A stretch of DNA of 64,000 nt from Bin55 sp964572845 (GTDB taxonomy: Bacteria; Pseudomonadota; Gammaproteobacteria; Pseudomonadales; Azotimanducaceae). The DNA is taken from positions 194,750-258,749 of the forward strand of contig CAZNFX010000006.1 of NCBI GenBank assembly GCA_964572845.1, written 5' to 3'. A program made the translations under genes and the position numbers. Below, piece after piece: positions 42,599 to 51,985 of the stretch (positions are counted from its first letter, which is position 1; each line of letters opens with the position of its first letter). The notes beneath the pieces were generated by a model. That model was not told the origin of the DNA. It did not search any database and was given only the letters and a program-made list of their open reading frames with translations.

Positions 42599-44515
42599 GT
42601 GAAAAGTACCGGATCGACGAGACGCGATATTGTGCAGCTCGCAGTTGCGTTCCTCGTCGGAGTCGCCACCACTAGTGCCGTGTATTGGCAGTTCATTATC
42701 CCGGAAAGCGGTGATCGATCGACAGTTGCCAATTCAGTTCCGGCGCTGGCGACCAATGAGCCCGCCGCTCTTGAGCAAGAACCATTCGATAGGAATGCCG
42801 GTGTGCAGGGGGTGCCGGAGGGGGCTGTGCGGAATCTTGAGGACCTGCAAGCAATCGATAGCGCATTTGAGCGTAGTCGGGCATTGCGCAATCTCCTAGT
42901 CGGTATGGATCAGGAACAGGTATTAGAACTTTTAGCGCAAACTGAGGACATCTTCTCGGAATTTGACAGGAATCTCCTGCGGTCGGCCGTCGTTCAAAAA
43001 CTGGCTCACATAAATCCAAACCTTGCGTTGTCACGGGTACTTGAATGGAACCGGGAAATTTCCTCTCGCGATTTGGTGATTTTTGTCTTCCGCGAATGGG
43101 CACGCTCCGATTTGGACGAGGCCGTCTCTCGTGCGCGTACGCTCGAATTCCAGATGAAAGAGTTGGCTCTTGGCGCTATCGTTCAGGAACGGGCGGATCT
43201 TTCCGAAGAAACCCTCCGAGCGATTGCTCGTGACCTCGGAAACGAGAAGATTGCGATTTCAGCGATCGTCAGTCGAAAGATTGAAGAGGCGATCGATGAT
43301 CCAGCAAAAGCATGGAATGAACTGGCCGTCGAATTGCAGGACGATAGAGCGAATATATTGACCTTGTCGCAGGTTGCAAGAGCCTGGATTGAGGAGAGTG
43401 GTCTGGGTGTGTTGGACCAAATACAGCAGTCGTTGTCAAATCCTGAAATGCGGAGGAACGTTGTCAATAACATTCTCTTGAATGCTGCGAATGATGATCC
43501 TGCAAGCGCTTTCGAATATGCATTGACAGCAGATGGCGACCAGTTCTATACGTCCCTAGCGACAGTCGTAGGTGTGTGGGCGAGATCGGATCCTCGCACG
43601 GCGTTGGCGGCAGCAGCTGAAATCGAAAATCTGTCCATGCGCAATTCCGCAGAAGAGTCGATCATCTCTACATGGGCCTACATGGAACCAAGGGAGTTGT
43701 GGCAGATTATTGACGGATTGCCTGAACGCCTCCATGAGATCGCCACTGAATCAGCGATCTCGGAGCTAGTCAACGAATCTCCGGAGGAGGCTGCTCAGCT
43801 GGTGGCTGGTATGGAATCGAGTACCTTGCGTTTGGCGGCGACTCAAAAAGTAGTGTCCTACTGGGCATTTAAGGACTACAAAGCTACTCTTGAGTGGCTT
43901 CTTAACGAGCCGGCCATAGAGCAAGATAGATCGATTTTTCTGGGGTACATCATTCCCACTCTTGCTCAGACAGACCCAGACCTCGCTATGGATATCGCGC
44001 TTTCTCTGCCAATCGAAGATGACGTGCCCGATTCCGACATATATGGAATTGGGGCGGTTGGGATGGAGTTCAATGTTATGCAAAACCTTTCTCTTACAGA
44101 TCTAGACAAGGCAATCGAGCTGTTTCCCCAGGTGCGCGAGGGTCCGACGAAGCTTGCATCTTTTCTGCCAGTCTCTCAACAATTGATTGGCCTTGGGGAG
44201 GTTGATCGGACATTTGCTTTGGTCGAGGGAGTCCCCGAATCTGAAAGATCCAAGTTCTATATGGCGCTTATCTCCACATGGGCCGGATTCGATGCCGAAG
44301 GATTGCTCGATTCGATGGACCGATTCCCGGGAACGGAGGTCAAGTCGAGAGCGGCGATGGCGCTGATAGCCGTTAATTGGATTTCCAAGGAATTGTCTGA
44401 CGAACAAATCAAAATGGCGAGGAATCTCCTCACTGAAGACGACGCCAAGACACTTGAGGAGGGAGATGCACGAATGATCAAGCAAGCGCTCCATGGGATG
44501 GGACTGTCGAGGTGA
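42599..44515 (+). CDS. Membrane-anchored helical-repeat protein, paralog A
   Basis: A 638-residue protein of no family I can name. An N-terminal signal anchor (about residues 11-30) is followed by a short linker and a long helical solenoid. Repeats of about 32-38 residues carry the pattern W-A-x-x-D-P-x-x-A-L-x-x-A, for example WARSDPRTALAAA and SPEEAAQLVAGM, later LEWLLNEP and LLDSMDRFP. This resembles TPR-like W/DP repeats seen in some envelope proteins. The part after the anchor should face the periplasm. The start is a GTG at 42599. First of three tandem paralogs, divergent from the permease-like trio. Confidence 0.7.
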   Translation: MKSTGSTRRDIVQLAVAFLVGVATTSAVYWQFIIPESGDRSTVANSVPALATNEPAALEQEPFDRNAGVQGVPEGAVRNLEDLQAIDSAFERSRALRNLLVGMDQEQVLELLAQTEDIFSEFDRNLLRSAVVQKLAHINPNLALSRVLEWNREISSRDLVIFVFREWARSDLDEAVSRARTLEFQMKELALGAIVQERADLSEETLRAIARDLGNEKIAISAIVSRKIEEAIDDPAKAWNELAVELQDDRANILTLSQVARAWIEESGLGVLDQIQQSLSNPEMRRNVVNNILLNAANDDPASAFEYALTADGDQFYTSLATVVGVWARSDPRTALAAAAEIENLSMRNSAEESIISTWAYMEPRELWQIIDGLPERLHEIATESAISELVNESPEEAAQLVAGMESSTLRLAATQKVVSYWAFKDYKATLEWLLNEPAIEQDRSIFLGYIIPTLAQTDPDLAMDIALSLPIEDDVPDSDIYGIGAVGMEFNVMQNLSLTDLDKAIELFPQVREGPTKLASFLPVSQQLIGLGEVDRTFALVEGVPESERSKFYMALISTWAGFDAEGLLDSMDRFPGTEVKSRAAMALIAVNWISKELSDEQIKMARNLLTEDDAKTLEEGDARMIKQALHGMGLSR

Positions 44516-45066
44516 TCCCGTCAGTAAGGCACTGGCTAAATCAGCAACTCTCGCGCCAATGCAGCTAGCGTTGGCGGTCAATCGAATTGGTGACTCGACC
44601 CGGTGATCTCGTGTCCTGGACTTCCTCGTCGAGACAGTGCCGCAACACATTCGAGTCGATCCGTACTTTGCACGAAGAACGCTGGAGTTCATTTCAGCAA
44701 TTGAACAATAGTGTGCATTCAAGCTTATTCGGCGAGCCCCATTCTTTTGCATTCGACAACAGCCCATTTGGAGTGTCACATTTCGAGGAACGGCCAGTAG
44801 TCGGCGGAGAGCGTCTACTCGCTTTGATCCATTCGGTCATCAGGTTGCGCAGAGCATTGCACGTAGACTCAATGGAGTTGGCGCGTGATGTAAGCTCAAA
44901 CTCCGGTTCCAAGGGATTTGCACTGTCGTTGATTCGCAGCATGTCCATGCGTTGGATGTGTACGAACGCGATCACCTGGAGTATCCAAGGTCTATTGGCT
45001 TGACCCTACATTGTCGAACGCATAGCATGTCGGCAGTTTCTCCAAACGATTGAGTACCCATAAACC
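44516..45066. other. 551-base gap between paralogs A and B
   Basis: Contains overlapping open frames on both strands (44587-45003 plus, 138 codons; 44694-44975 minus, 93 codons). Neither product matches a family I know, and neither has a clear ribosome-binding site. The last part is the second copy of the 57-base upstream element. It may be a remnant of an older gene, but I cannot show this. Confidence 0.4.
44999..45055 (+). repeat. Upstream element copy 2 of duplicated 57-base sequence
   Basis: Gapless match to 42540-42596; in the last 36 bases I count 29 identities. It ends 11 bases before the ATG of the gene at 45067. Confidence 0.7.
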
Positions 45067-46932
45067 ATGGATTCACCAAATCGCTTGATCGTTCTTCTTA
45101 CATTTGCTTTCCTGCTTGGCGTGGTGGCCTCAGGCGCGGGGTACTGGGTTGTCAACTCGACCGGGAAAAGCAACCATTCGACGTACTCTGCCTCGCCAGA
45201 GTTTCCAATCCAGAACGAGTCGACAAATCCTGACCAGAGCGTGTCGTTGGACGACGCTGGTTTCTCGGATACACCACTTCTAGTCGTGAATCAATATGCA
45301 GGTCTCGAAAGTTTCGATAGTGCGTTTGAACGAGGAGTGGCACTGCACAATTTCTTGGGCAATCTCGGTGAGGAGCAAGTATCTGAACTACTTGCGCAAT
45401 CTAAGCAGATTTTTTCGAGTTCAGAGCGCGACGAACTTCGGCTCGCTGGCATACAAAGACTAGCGCAACTCAATCCGAAATTGGCCGTGTCTCGTGTGCT
45501 TGAAATGGACCAAAGTGGTCAATTGGACCTGGTAGGCGCTGTGTTCAAAGAGTGGGCTCATTCCAATTTGGACGAAGCCGTTTCAGAGGCGACGACGCTT
45601 GAGGAGTGGAACAAAGAACATGCATTGGCCGCAATCGTGGAGGAACGAACGGATCTTTCCGACGACACACTCCAAACAATCGCCAGAAAGCTTGGCAATG
45701 AGCAAGCTGCGATAAGGGCAATCGCACACCTAAAAATCAGTGAAGCCATGGGGGATCCTGAGAGAGCGTGGAACGAAATGGCTGTCGACTTGCAACACGA
45801 CCTCCAAAGCGAGCGGGCAATTTTCCGTGTGGCGAAGGCTTGGGTTGAACAGAGTGGACTGAGTGTACTGGAGCACGTCTCTCAATCTCTTACCAATCCC
45901 AATACGCGGCTTAAGGTGGTCCGCGAAGTGCTTATTGACGCTGCCGGTCGAGATCCTGTCTCCGCGTTCAGCTTTGCATTGTCAGTCGAGAACGACCAGT
46001 GGAATTCGACGATACGAAACGTTTCCCGCATTTGGGCACAATTGGATCCACAATCAGCTCTCGCAGCTGCATTCGCTATCGAGAAAATGTCTGTTCGCAG
46101 GAACGCAGAAGAATCGGTTTTGAACGTTTGGGCGGGAAACAATCCTCGCGCAGTGTTAGGGATCATAGACGCACTTCCCGAACATCTGCAGTCCACGGCG
46201 ACTACATATGCTGTTAGGGAGCTTTCTAAGCATACTCCTGAAGAAGCAGCTAAGTACGTGGCTGGTATGGAATCGGGAAGGGTAAGTTCACAGGTTGCTT
46301 CACTAGTCGCTGGTATGTGGGCGCAGCGAGATCACGAGGCAGCGCTTGCATGGGTTCTCAACGAACCCAACATCGAGGAAGTTCGGCCGAGCGTGCTGCC
46401 TACAGTGCTATCGACATTAGTACAGGTAGATCCGCAGCTTGCCATGGACACAGCACTCGCTCAACCCATCGAAACTGTCGACTCGGACCCCGGCATTTCT
46501 GCGTCTGAAGGTATTGGGATGGAGCAAGACGTCATAGCATCGCTCGTTTATTCCGATCTGGATAAAGCCATCGAGCTGCTTCCCCAAGTACGCGAGGGAC
46601 CAACGAGGACTGTTGCCTATATGTCGGTCGCTAGTGCTCTAGTAAGTGCAGGCGATGGTGATCGGGCGTTTTCCATTGCCAAACAAATATCCAACGCAGA
46701 CCGAGAGAGTTTCTACATGTCGATTGCATCGGCATGGGCAGGACACGATCCCGAGGGACTGCTTAACTCGATGGACCGCTTTCCCACAAGCGAATTCAAG
46801 TCGAAAGTAGCGCTATTGCTGATTTCCCGGAATGGTTATTCCACTGAATTGTCCGACGATCAAGTTGAAAAGGCGAAGAATTTTCTTACAGAAGAAGATG
46901 CGAAAGCACTTGCGGCAAGTGGGTCTGAATAA
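45067..46932 (+). CDS. Membrane-anchored helical-repeat protein, paralog B
   Basis: A 621-residue paralog of the genes at 42599 and 47102. The N-terminal anchor (about residues 7-27) includes FAFLLGVVASGAGYW, close to the FLVGVATTSAVYW and FLLGVLTTSAVYW of its relatives. The solenoid follows the same order: FDSAFERGVAL, LAQLNPKLAVSRVLEMD, WAHSNLDEAVSEA, LDPQSALAAA, TPEEAAKYVAGM, WVLNEPNIEE, DLDKAIELLPQVREGPT and GLLNSMDRFP. It lacks catalytic motifs, so a scaffold or binding role is the most that can be inferred. Confidence 0.7.
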   Translation: MDSPNRLIVLLTFAFLLGVVASGAGYWVVNSTGKSNHSTYSASPEFPIQNESTNPDQSVSLDDAGFSDTPLLVVNQYAGLESFDSAFERGVALHNFLGNLGEEQVSELLAQSKQIFSSSERDELRLAGIQRLAQLNPKLAVSRVLEMDQSGQLDLVGAVFKEWAHSNLDEAVSEATTLEEWNKEHALAAIVEERTDLSDDTLQTIARKLGNEQAAIRAIAHLKISEAMGDPERAWNEMAVDLQHDLQSERAIFRVAKAWVEQSGLSVLEHVSQSLTNPNTRLKVVREVLIDAAGRDPVSAFSFALSVENDQWNSTIRNVSRIWAQLDPQSALAAAFAIEKMSVRRNAEESVLNVWAGNNPRAVLGIIDALPEHLQSTATTYAVRELSKHTPEEAAKYVAGMESGRVSSQVASLVAGMWAQRDHEAALAWVLNEPNIEEVRPSVLPTVLSTLVQVDPQLAMDTALAQPIETVDSDPGISASEGIGMEQDVIASLVYSDLDKAIELLPQVREGPTRTVAYMSVASALVSAGDGDRAFSIAKQISNADRESFYMSIASAWAGHDPEGLLNSMDRFPTSEFKSKVALLLISRNGYSTELSDDQVEKAKNFLTEEDAKALAASGSE

Positions 46933-47101
46933 GACCGGACCAAAATCCAGGGCATTGGCATTTGATCTTCCCTTGGGAACCAATTGGGTCTATCTAAGAA
47001 ATCCCTCAGATAGAGTTAGTGTTGGAATCATTGGATTGGACGTATAAGCAATGTCACGGTCCTGCGTTTTCTGCTCTCACTGAAATCATTTTGGTTGATA
47101 C

Positions 47102-49000
47102 ATGAAAACACCTAGATCGTCTGCGCGCCTCGTTGTGCTGATCGCACTTGGATTCCTTCTCGGCGTCCTAACCACAAGCGCGGTGTATTGGCTCGACATC
47201 CTCCCGGAGAGAGGAGATCGCACGACAGATATCGACACTTCAGCTCTGCAAGCCGAAGACGGGTCTGAGGTTCCTCCGACTGTCTCTCCTTCGGAGCTAA
47301 CCAGTACAACAGAATCTCCAGTCATAGCAATACTTTCTCTTGATGACCTCGCTGGAATCAAGAGTGCGTTCGCTCGCGATTTGGCATTGCGCCACTATTT
47401 GGCCAAGCTTAGCGAGAACCAGATTGATGAGCTCTTTACGCACTTTCACGACCATACGCCTGACGCTAGTATGTCTGGACTTCCATCCGCGATTACTGAG
47501 AGGTTGGCAAGTCTCAATCCCAAGCTGGCGTTATCACGCGTGTTAGCCTTGGATCCCCAATCGCATCATGAGGACTTCGTCGCGAGTATCTTTCGGGAGT
47601 GGTCGCATTCCAATCTCGATGAGGCCGTTTCCAATGCGGCGGCACTGGATGAGAACTTCAGGCAAGCGGCGGCGTACTCAATCGTGCAAGAGCGAAAAGA
47701 TCTCTCCGATGAGAAGCTTCAATCAATTGCGAGGCGACTAGGTAACGAGCAGGTTGCAGCAACGACAATTGCACTGCGAAGAATTCGAGAGGCAATCGGA
47801 TCGCCAGAGTTAGCTTGGACCAAACTTATTGCTGACTTGCAGGGCGATCCGACGCATGTGCAGGACATATCACGCGTCGCTCTGGCTTGGGTTCAGAAGA
47901 GCGGACTGAACGTACTGAATGAAGTCAATGAATCTCTAACCAACACGGAAACCAGGCTCCAAGTGCTTATGTATGTCCTCAAGGCAGTCGCCAAGACAAA
48001 CCCGTCAGGTGCATTCCAGTTTGCCGCGACCCTTGAGAACGATCCATACAACATGATCATGGAAGGGGTTGCGGAGACGTGGGCGAGATCTGACCCTAGA
48101 GCAGCCCTGGCGGCTGCATCCCAAATTGAGGATGTGTCTTTGCGGAGCGCAACAGAGGATTTTGTTGTCAGTTCTTGGGCTCAAGAAAGTCCTCAGGACG
48201 TATTGGAGGGCATCGATGGTCTCCCTGCTAATCTCCGTGAAACAGCAATTATGGTAGCCCTAGTGACCTTAGCCAACGAGACTCCCGAAGAAGCCGCCAA
48301 ATTGGTTGCATCCTTGGAGTCAAGTTCAATCAAGTTCCAAGCTGCGCAAGGCATAGTAATCAGGTGGGTGCACCGGGACCACCGTGCGACTGTGGACTGG
48401 CTTCTCAACGAGCCGGGAATCGAAGAGCATCGATTACAGTTGCTGCGGGCGATCAGTGTCATGCTCGTTCAGGAAGACCCTGAGTTTGCGTTTACAGTCG
48501 CGCGCTCTCAGCCGTTCGCAAAGAGCGAATCCAACACGCCCGTATTTGGAGAGTACGGGATGGAGGCGGAAGTAATTGGTTTTCTTGCCGATACAGACGT
48601 GGACGCGGCAATTGAGCTACTAGCTCAGGTACGTACGGGTATTACAAAGGTTTTCGCGTTTCAGTCTGTCGCTGCTTCCCTAGTTGAAGTGGGCGAAATT
48701 GATCGAGCGTTTGCATTGTTTCAAAAGGTCCCCGAATCGGAAAGAATTCAGTTCCATCGGGCATGGGTTTCGGCTTGGGCAAGAAATGACCCTGAAGGAT
48801 TACTCGATTCGCTGGACCGCTTCGTATCGAGGCAGGTTAAATCGAGAGCCGCCATGGGTATAGTTGCGGCAAATAGTTTCCTGAAGACAATGTCAGACGA
48901 GCGAATTGAAGAGGCAAAGAAGTATCTTGTCGAGGAAGATGCAAAGGCCCTCGAGGAAGGTGGCTCTCAATTGTTGCTAGATTTGTACTCTGGTATGTGA
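47102..49000 (+). CDS. Membrane-anchored helical-repeat protein, paralog C
   Basis: A 632-residue third paralog. The N-terminal anchor (about residues 10-29) is followed by an acidic Ser/Thr/Pro-rich linker (to about residue 75), then the helical repeats: LNPKLALSRVLALD, WSHSNLDEAVSNA, SDPRAALAAASQIED, TPEEAAKLVASLES, WLLNEPGIEEH, DVDAAIELLAQVRTG and GLLDSLDRFV. It starts at an ATG 169 bases after paralog B, with no strong copy of the 57-base upstream element. The relation to the neighbouring permease-like trio is suggested only by position and by the shared number of copies. Confidence 0.7.
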   Translation: MKTPRSSARLVVLIALGFLLGVLTTSAVYWLDILPERGDRTTDIDTSALQAEDGSEVPPTVSPSELTSTTESPVIAILSLDDLAGIKSAFARDLALRHYLAKLSENQIDELFTHFHDHTPDASMSGLPSAITERLASLNPKLALSRVLALDPQSHHEDFVASIFREWSHSNLDEAVSNAAALDENFRQAAAYSIVQERKDLSDEKLQSIARRLGNEQVAATTIALRRIREAIGSPELAWTKLIADLQGDPTHVQDISRVALAWVQKSGLNVLNEVNESLTNTETRLQVLMYVLKAVAKTNPSGAFQFAATLENDPYNMIMEGVAETWARSDPRAALAAASQIEDVSLRSATEDFVVSSWAQESPQDVLEGIDGLPANLRETAIMVALVTLANETPEEAAKLVASLESSSIKFQAAQGIVIRWVHRDHRATVDWLLNEPGIEEHRLQLLRAISVMLVQEDPEFAFTVARSQPFAKSESNTPVFGEYGMEAEVIGFLADTDVDAAIELLAQVRTGITKVFAFQSVAASLVEVGEIDRAFALFQKVPESERIQFHRAWVSAWARNDPEGLLDSLDRFVSRQVKSRAAMGIVAANSFLKTMSDERIEEAKKYLVEEDAKALEEGGSQLLLDLYSGM

Positions 49001-49358
49001 TAGTTGGACTTAATTCCACTATTTCCCTATTACCGCCGCACGATTGTGGCTTGGAGTTCGGCACTACAGTCGCGTGTTCGGTGGAAGCGACGTTCGAACG
49101 GATACTTGCGACCTTAAACGCACGTTCAGCAACGAAACCTCGTAGACAGTCCTGCATAGAGGTGGCATGAACTTGGTGGATGGCCGGAAGGACTAGGATG
49201 CATCTAGGGCAGGAAATAAACATAGCTGCACTCCTCTCAACAGTGTTAACTTGATCGACACTCCATTCCTATCGTGACTTTACGCAGCCGAAGCAGGTGG
49301 GTAACCTCTAATCAACTGGGGTGTCTTATACTCACTCAAATTTCAGGTAGGAAATGAC
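49001..49358. other. 358-base gap before the GYD gene
   Basis: No ORF or RNA recognised. The end has a TAGGAA ribosome-binding site for the gene at 49359 and a -10-like TATACT at 49327-49332 without a good -35 box. Confidence 0.4.
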
Positions 49359-49679
49359 ATGTCAAAGTTCCTTTTTCAAGCAAGCTACACACAAGCAGGC
49401 GTGCAAGGACTGCTTAAGGAAGGTGGCAGCAGCAGGAGAGATGCGCTAACGCAAACTGTCGAAGGTCTCGGTGGATCGCTTGATGCAATGTATTACGCGT
49501 TCGGGGATGTTGACCTGCTGATGGTTGTGGATCTTCCTGATGAAGCTTCCGCTGTTGCGTTGTCTATGTTTATCGGTGCAGCAGGTGCGCTGGATGTATC
49601 CATGAAAGTACTCGTGGATCCAGAAACGATCGACGAAGCAATCAGCAAGAACGTGTCATACAGGGCGCCAGGCGATTAG
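49359..49679 (+). CDS. GYD domain-containing protein
   Basis: A 106-residue protein with the GYD-domain features: FLFQASYTQAGVQGLLKEGG at the N-terminus, GGSLDAMYYAFGDVDLLMVVDLPD in the middle, and a C-terminal strand with MKVLVDPETIDEA. GYD proteins adopt a ferredoxin-like dimeric alpha+beta barrel; their role is unknown. TAGGAA precedes the ATG. No partner genes are apparent. Confidence 0.88.
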   Translation: MSKFLFQASYTQAGVQGLLKEGGSSRRDALTQTVEGLGGSLDAMYYAFGDVDLLMVVDLPDEASAVALSMFIGAAGALDVSMKVLVDPETIDEAISKNVSYRAPGD

Positions 49680-49807
49680 CGCTTCGCGCTGGTTTCGCAA
49701 AGCCGAAATTGCGAGGCTGAGCAACGAATGCGATGTTGGTAGTTCGGTCTCGAATTAGCACGTAGCGTTGTCCGTACAGGCCAGATAGCTATTGAACAGC
49801 TTGTGAC

Positions 49808-51949
49808 CTACCACGAGTATTCAATGCCTGCAAAAAATTGGCGGGGCCTTCCTGGAAAGTAGCGATAGTTGCCGAAGGCGTAGTCAGCGCGATCTGCATA
49901 TTTGGCATTCAGGGCGTTCGTGACCCTCATTGACACGAGCCAATTTGCTTGGAATTGCCAATTCGCCCGCAAATGCAGCAAGGTGTGTCCATCATACTTC
50001 GCCGTGTTTGCGGCATTGAGATGGTGGGTGCCAACGTGGTTTAGTTCGAACTCGACCACGGAAGCCTCCACTGGCTGATACATCCATCGGATGCCAGCTA
50101 CGAAAGACGGGGCAGAATCCACTTCCGATCCAGTTTTGATCCGCTCTCCCCTGGCGACCGTTCGAGTAAACGCGTACTCATGCTTAGCTAGGGTGCCGCT
50201 GGCAGCGAGCTTGTGGTGCAAATTCAGTTGCCACTCGATTTCACCTTCAAACCCTCGCGCGAGGATTTCACCGTCGCTAACGTTCAAGCCCTCGGCATCC
50301 CTAAAGATCAGATCCACATTGGTCTCCCAATACGCCGCGATGCGCAAGAGGTAGTCCGGCTGCCTAGTCTCTATACCTGCTTCCACCGACCGGAGCCGTT
50401 CGCTCTTCAGGTCAGCAACAGACTGACCACTCTGCAGCCGATATAGTTCAGTTGTTTGAGGTGGCCGATAGCCCAATCCAATGATTGCCCAAGCAAGAGT
50501 TTGATCGTCTAGGAATCGCTGATAGCCAATCCGAGACGCTAGGTTGGAGTAGGCATCTTTCCGGTCTGCAGGACGCGTGTAGAGGCATCCTCCAAATCCA
50601 CACAGCGACCCATCGTCGCGTGTATTTCCATCGAGATGCTGGTTGTCATAGTCATACTGGACCCGTTCGAGTCGCATGCTGCCGATCAGCTCGTTCCTTG
50701 CGCCAACGGAGTAGTTGACGTTGCCAAACACCGCCATCGCAATTGAGGCGATGTCGTAGTTGTAGTGGATTCCTTGAGGTCTGGTTTCCACAAGAAACGC
50801 CGAGCCTTGGGTTGGGTTCTGTTGCTGTTCCAATAGATTGGCGTCCATCCACTCGAGTTGCGCGCCGAAAGAATAGGTATGTTGCGAAAGCGACTTAGTC
50901 CAGAGTGCAACGGCACCAGCACTCGTTTGTGCATTCTTCTCAGTTGGCTGGCCAGGCAGGAAGTGCTGTAGAAACTCCATTGTGGACCGCCGCGCATAGG
51001 GTCCGAAATATATGCTTCCGTTTGCAAGTGAGCCATTCCAATGGCTTGCCATCCGAAGAGAACTAGCATTGCGATACGCTTCGGGATTCGGGTTAGACTT
51101 CCTCAATTCCGAGTCGTTGTATGCCTCGAATCCGAGTACGTAGCCTCCTGTTTCCTGATCGAGGAAAGTTGCCGAAATCGTGTGGTTGGCTTCCCAATTT
51201 CCCACCGAGGTCACTATTTGAGCACTGGCCTTGTGTTGTGCAAAGCCAGTGGACTCCCGGTAGCCGTTTGAATTAGTAGAGTGGAATTTGATGCGTGAAT
51301 TGCCGTTGTGGTAGTCAACGCGTGAATGCAAGTAGCCGTAGGGACCGAGGTCTAAGCTCATTCGAGATGGAGCATCTCTAGACGAGAAGCTCCGTACATT
51401 GATAGCGCCGTGCAGTGCGTTTCCGCCGAAAATCGCGCTCGAAGGGCCTCGCAGTACCTCAATTGAATCGGCTTGTTCGGTATTCAGCTCGAATAGCCCA
51501 TTTACGTTGCAAAACCCAACCGGGCGAACGGGAATGTTGTCTTCCAGCAAAAGGAATGCGCCGCATGCACCGGCGCCTGCCAACACTCCCGACCGGATCC
51601 CGGTCAAATGTTCTTGTCCCGAACCTCGTACGACCCAGACTCCGGGGACTCGAGAGAAGATCTCGTGTGGGTGAGTCGCCCGAACGAGAGAAATCGATTC
51701 GGTATCGACAGTAGTCGCGCTTCCTTGACTTGATCGTGCAGTCAGGCTGCCGGGGTCAGACGTTACAACGACTTCTTCAATCGAATCGGAGTCGGACTCG
51801 CTGATGTCGTCAGCTTCTACGCCAATAGTCAGCAATACCAGCACGAGCATGCTGAGCGCACACTGTGGTAAGCAAGCACGGGAGGGGACCAACGCGTGGT
51901 CGAACCCTCTCTGTCCCATGCCACCCAGCAGATATGTCTCCTCGGTCAT
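49808..51949 (-). CDS. TonB-dependent outer-membrane receptor
   Basis: Outer-membrane barrel for uptake of a scarce ligand. The 713-residue frame has a signal peptide (hydrophobic run about 31-46; ATG at 51919 would trim the poor N-terminus), a TonB-box-like IEEVVVTSDPG, a plug domain (about 60-175) with SIEVLRGPSSAIFGGNALHG, and a beta-barrel ending GIEYSW. The plug loop holds two cysteines (GACGAF and GFCNVNG), and CGFGGC lies further on in the barrel. The substrate is unknown: no siderophore, B12 or sugar genes are nearby. A secreted peroxiredoxin lies 36 bases upstream in the same direction. Confidence 0.9.
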   Translation of the reverse strand: MTEETYLLGGMGQRGFDHALVPSRACLPQCALSMLVLVLLTIGVEADDISESDSDSIEEVVVTSDPGSLTARSSQGSATTVDTESISLVRATHPHEIFSRVPGVWVVRGSGQEHLTGIRSGVLAGAGACGAFLLLEDNIPVRPVGFCNVNGLFELNTEQADSIEVLRGPSSAIFGGNALHGAINVRSFSSRDAPSRMSLDLGPYGYLHSRVDYHNGNSRIKFHSTNSNGYRESTGFAQHKASAQIVTSVGNWEANHTISATFLDQETGGYVLGFEAYNDSELRKSNPNPEAYRNASSLRMASHWNGSLANGSIYFGPYARRSTMEFLQHFLPGQPTEKNAQTSAGAVALWTKSLSQHTYSFGAQLEWMDANLLEQQQNPTQGSAFLVETRPQGIHYNYDIASIAMAVFGNVNYSVGARNELIGSMRLERVQYDYDNQHLDGNTRDDGSLCGFGGCLYTRPADRKDAYSNLASRIGYQRFLDDQTLAWAIIGLGYRPPQTTELYRLQSGQSVADLKSERLRSVEAGIETRQPDYLLRIAAYWETNVDLIFRDAEGLNVSDGEILARGFEGEIEWQLNLHHKLAASGTLAKHEYAFTRTVARGERIKTGSEVDSAPSFVAGIRWMYQPVEASVVEFELNHVGTHHLNAANTAKYDGHTLLHLRANWQFQANWLVSMRVTNALNAKYADRADYAFGNYRYFPGRPRQFFAGIEYSW

Positions 51950-51985
51950 ACCGTCATTGCGACAACGGTACGACGTAGGATGGAC

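Noticed and set aside
44587..45003. Plus-strand 138-codon ORF between paralogs A and B as a gene
   Set aside because: No ribosome-binding site, no recognised motif, and it overlaps the duplicated upstream element's start; kept only as a finding.
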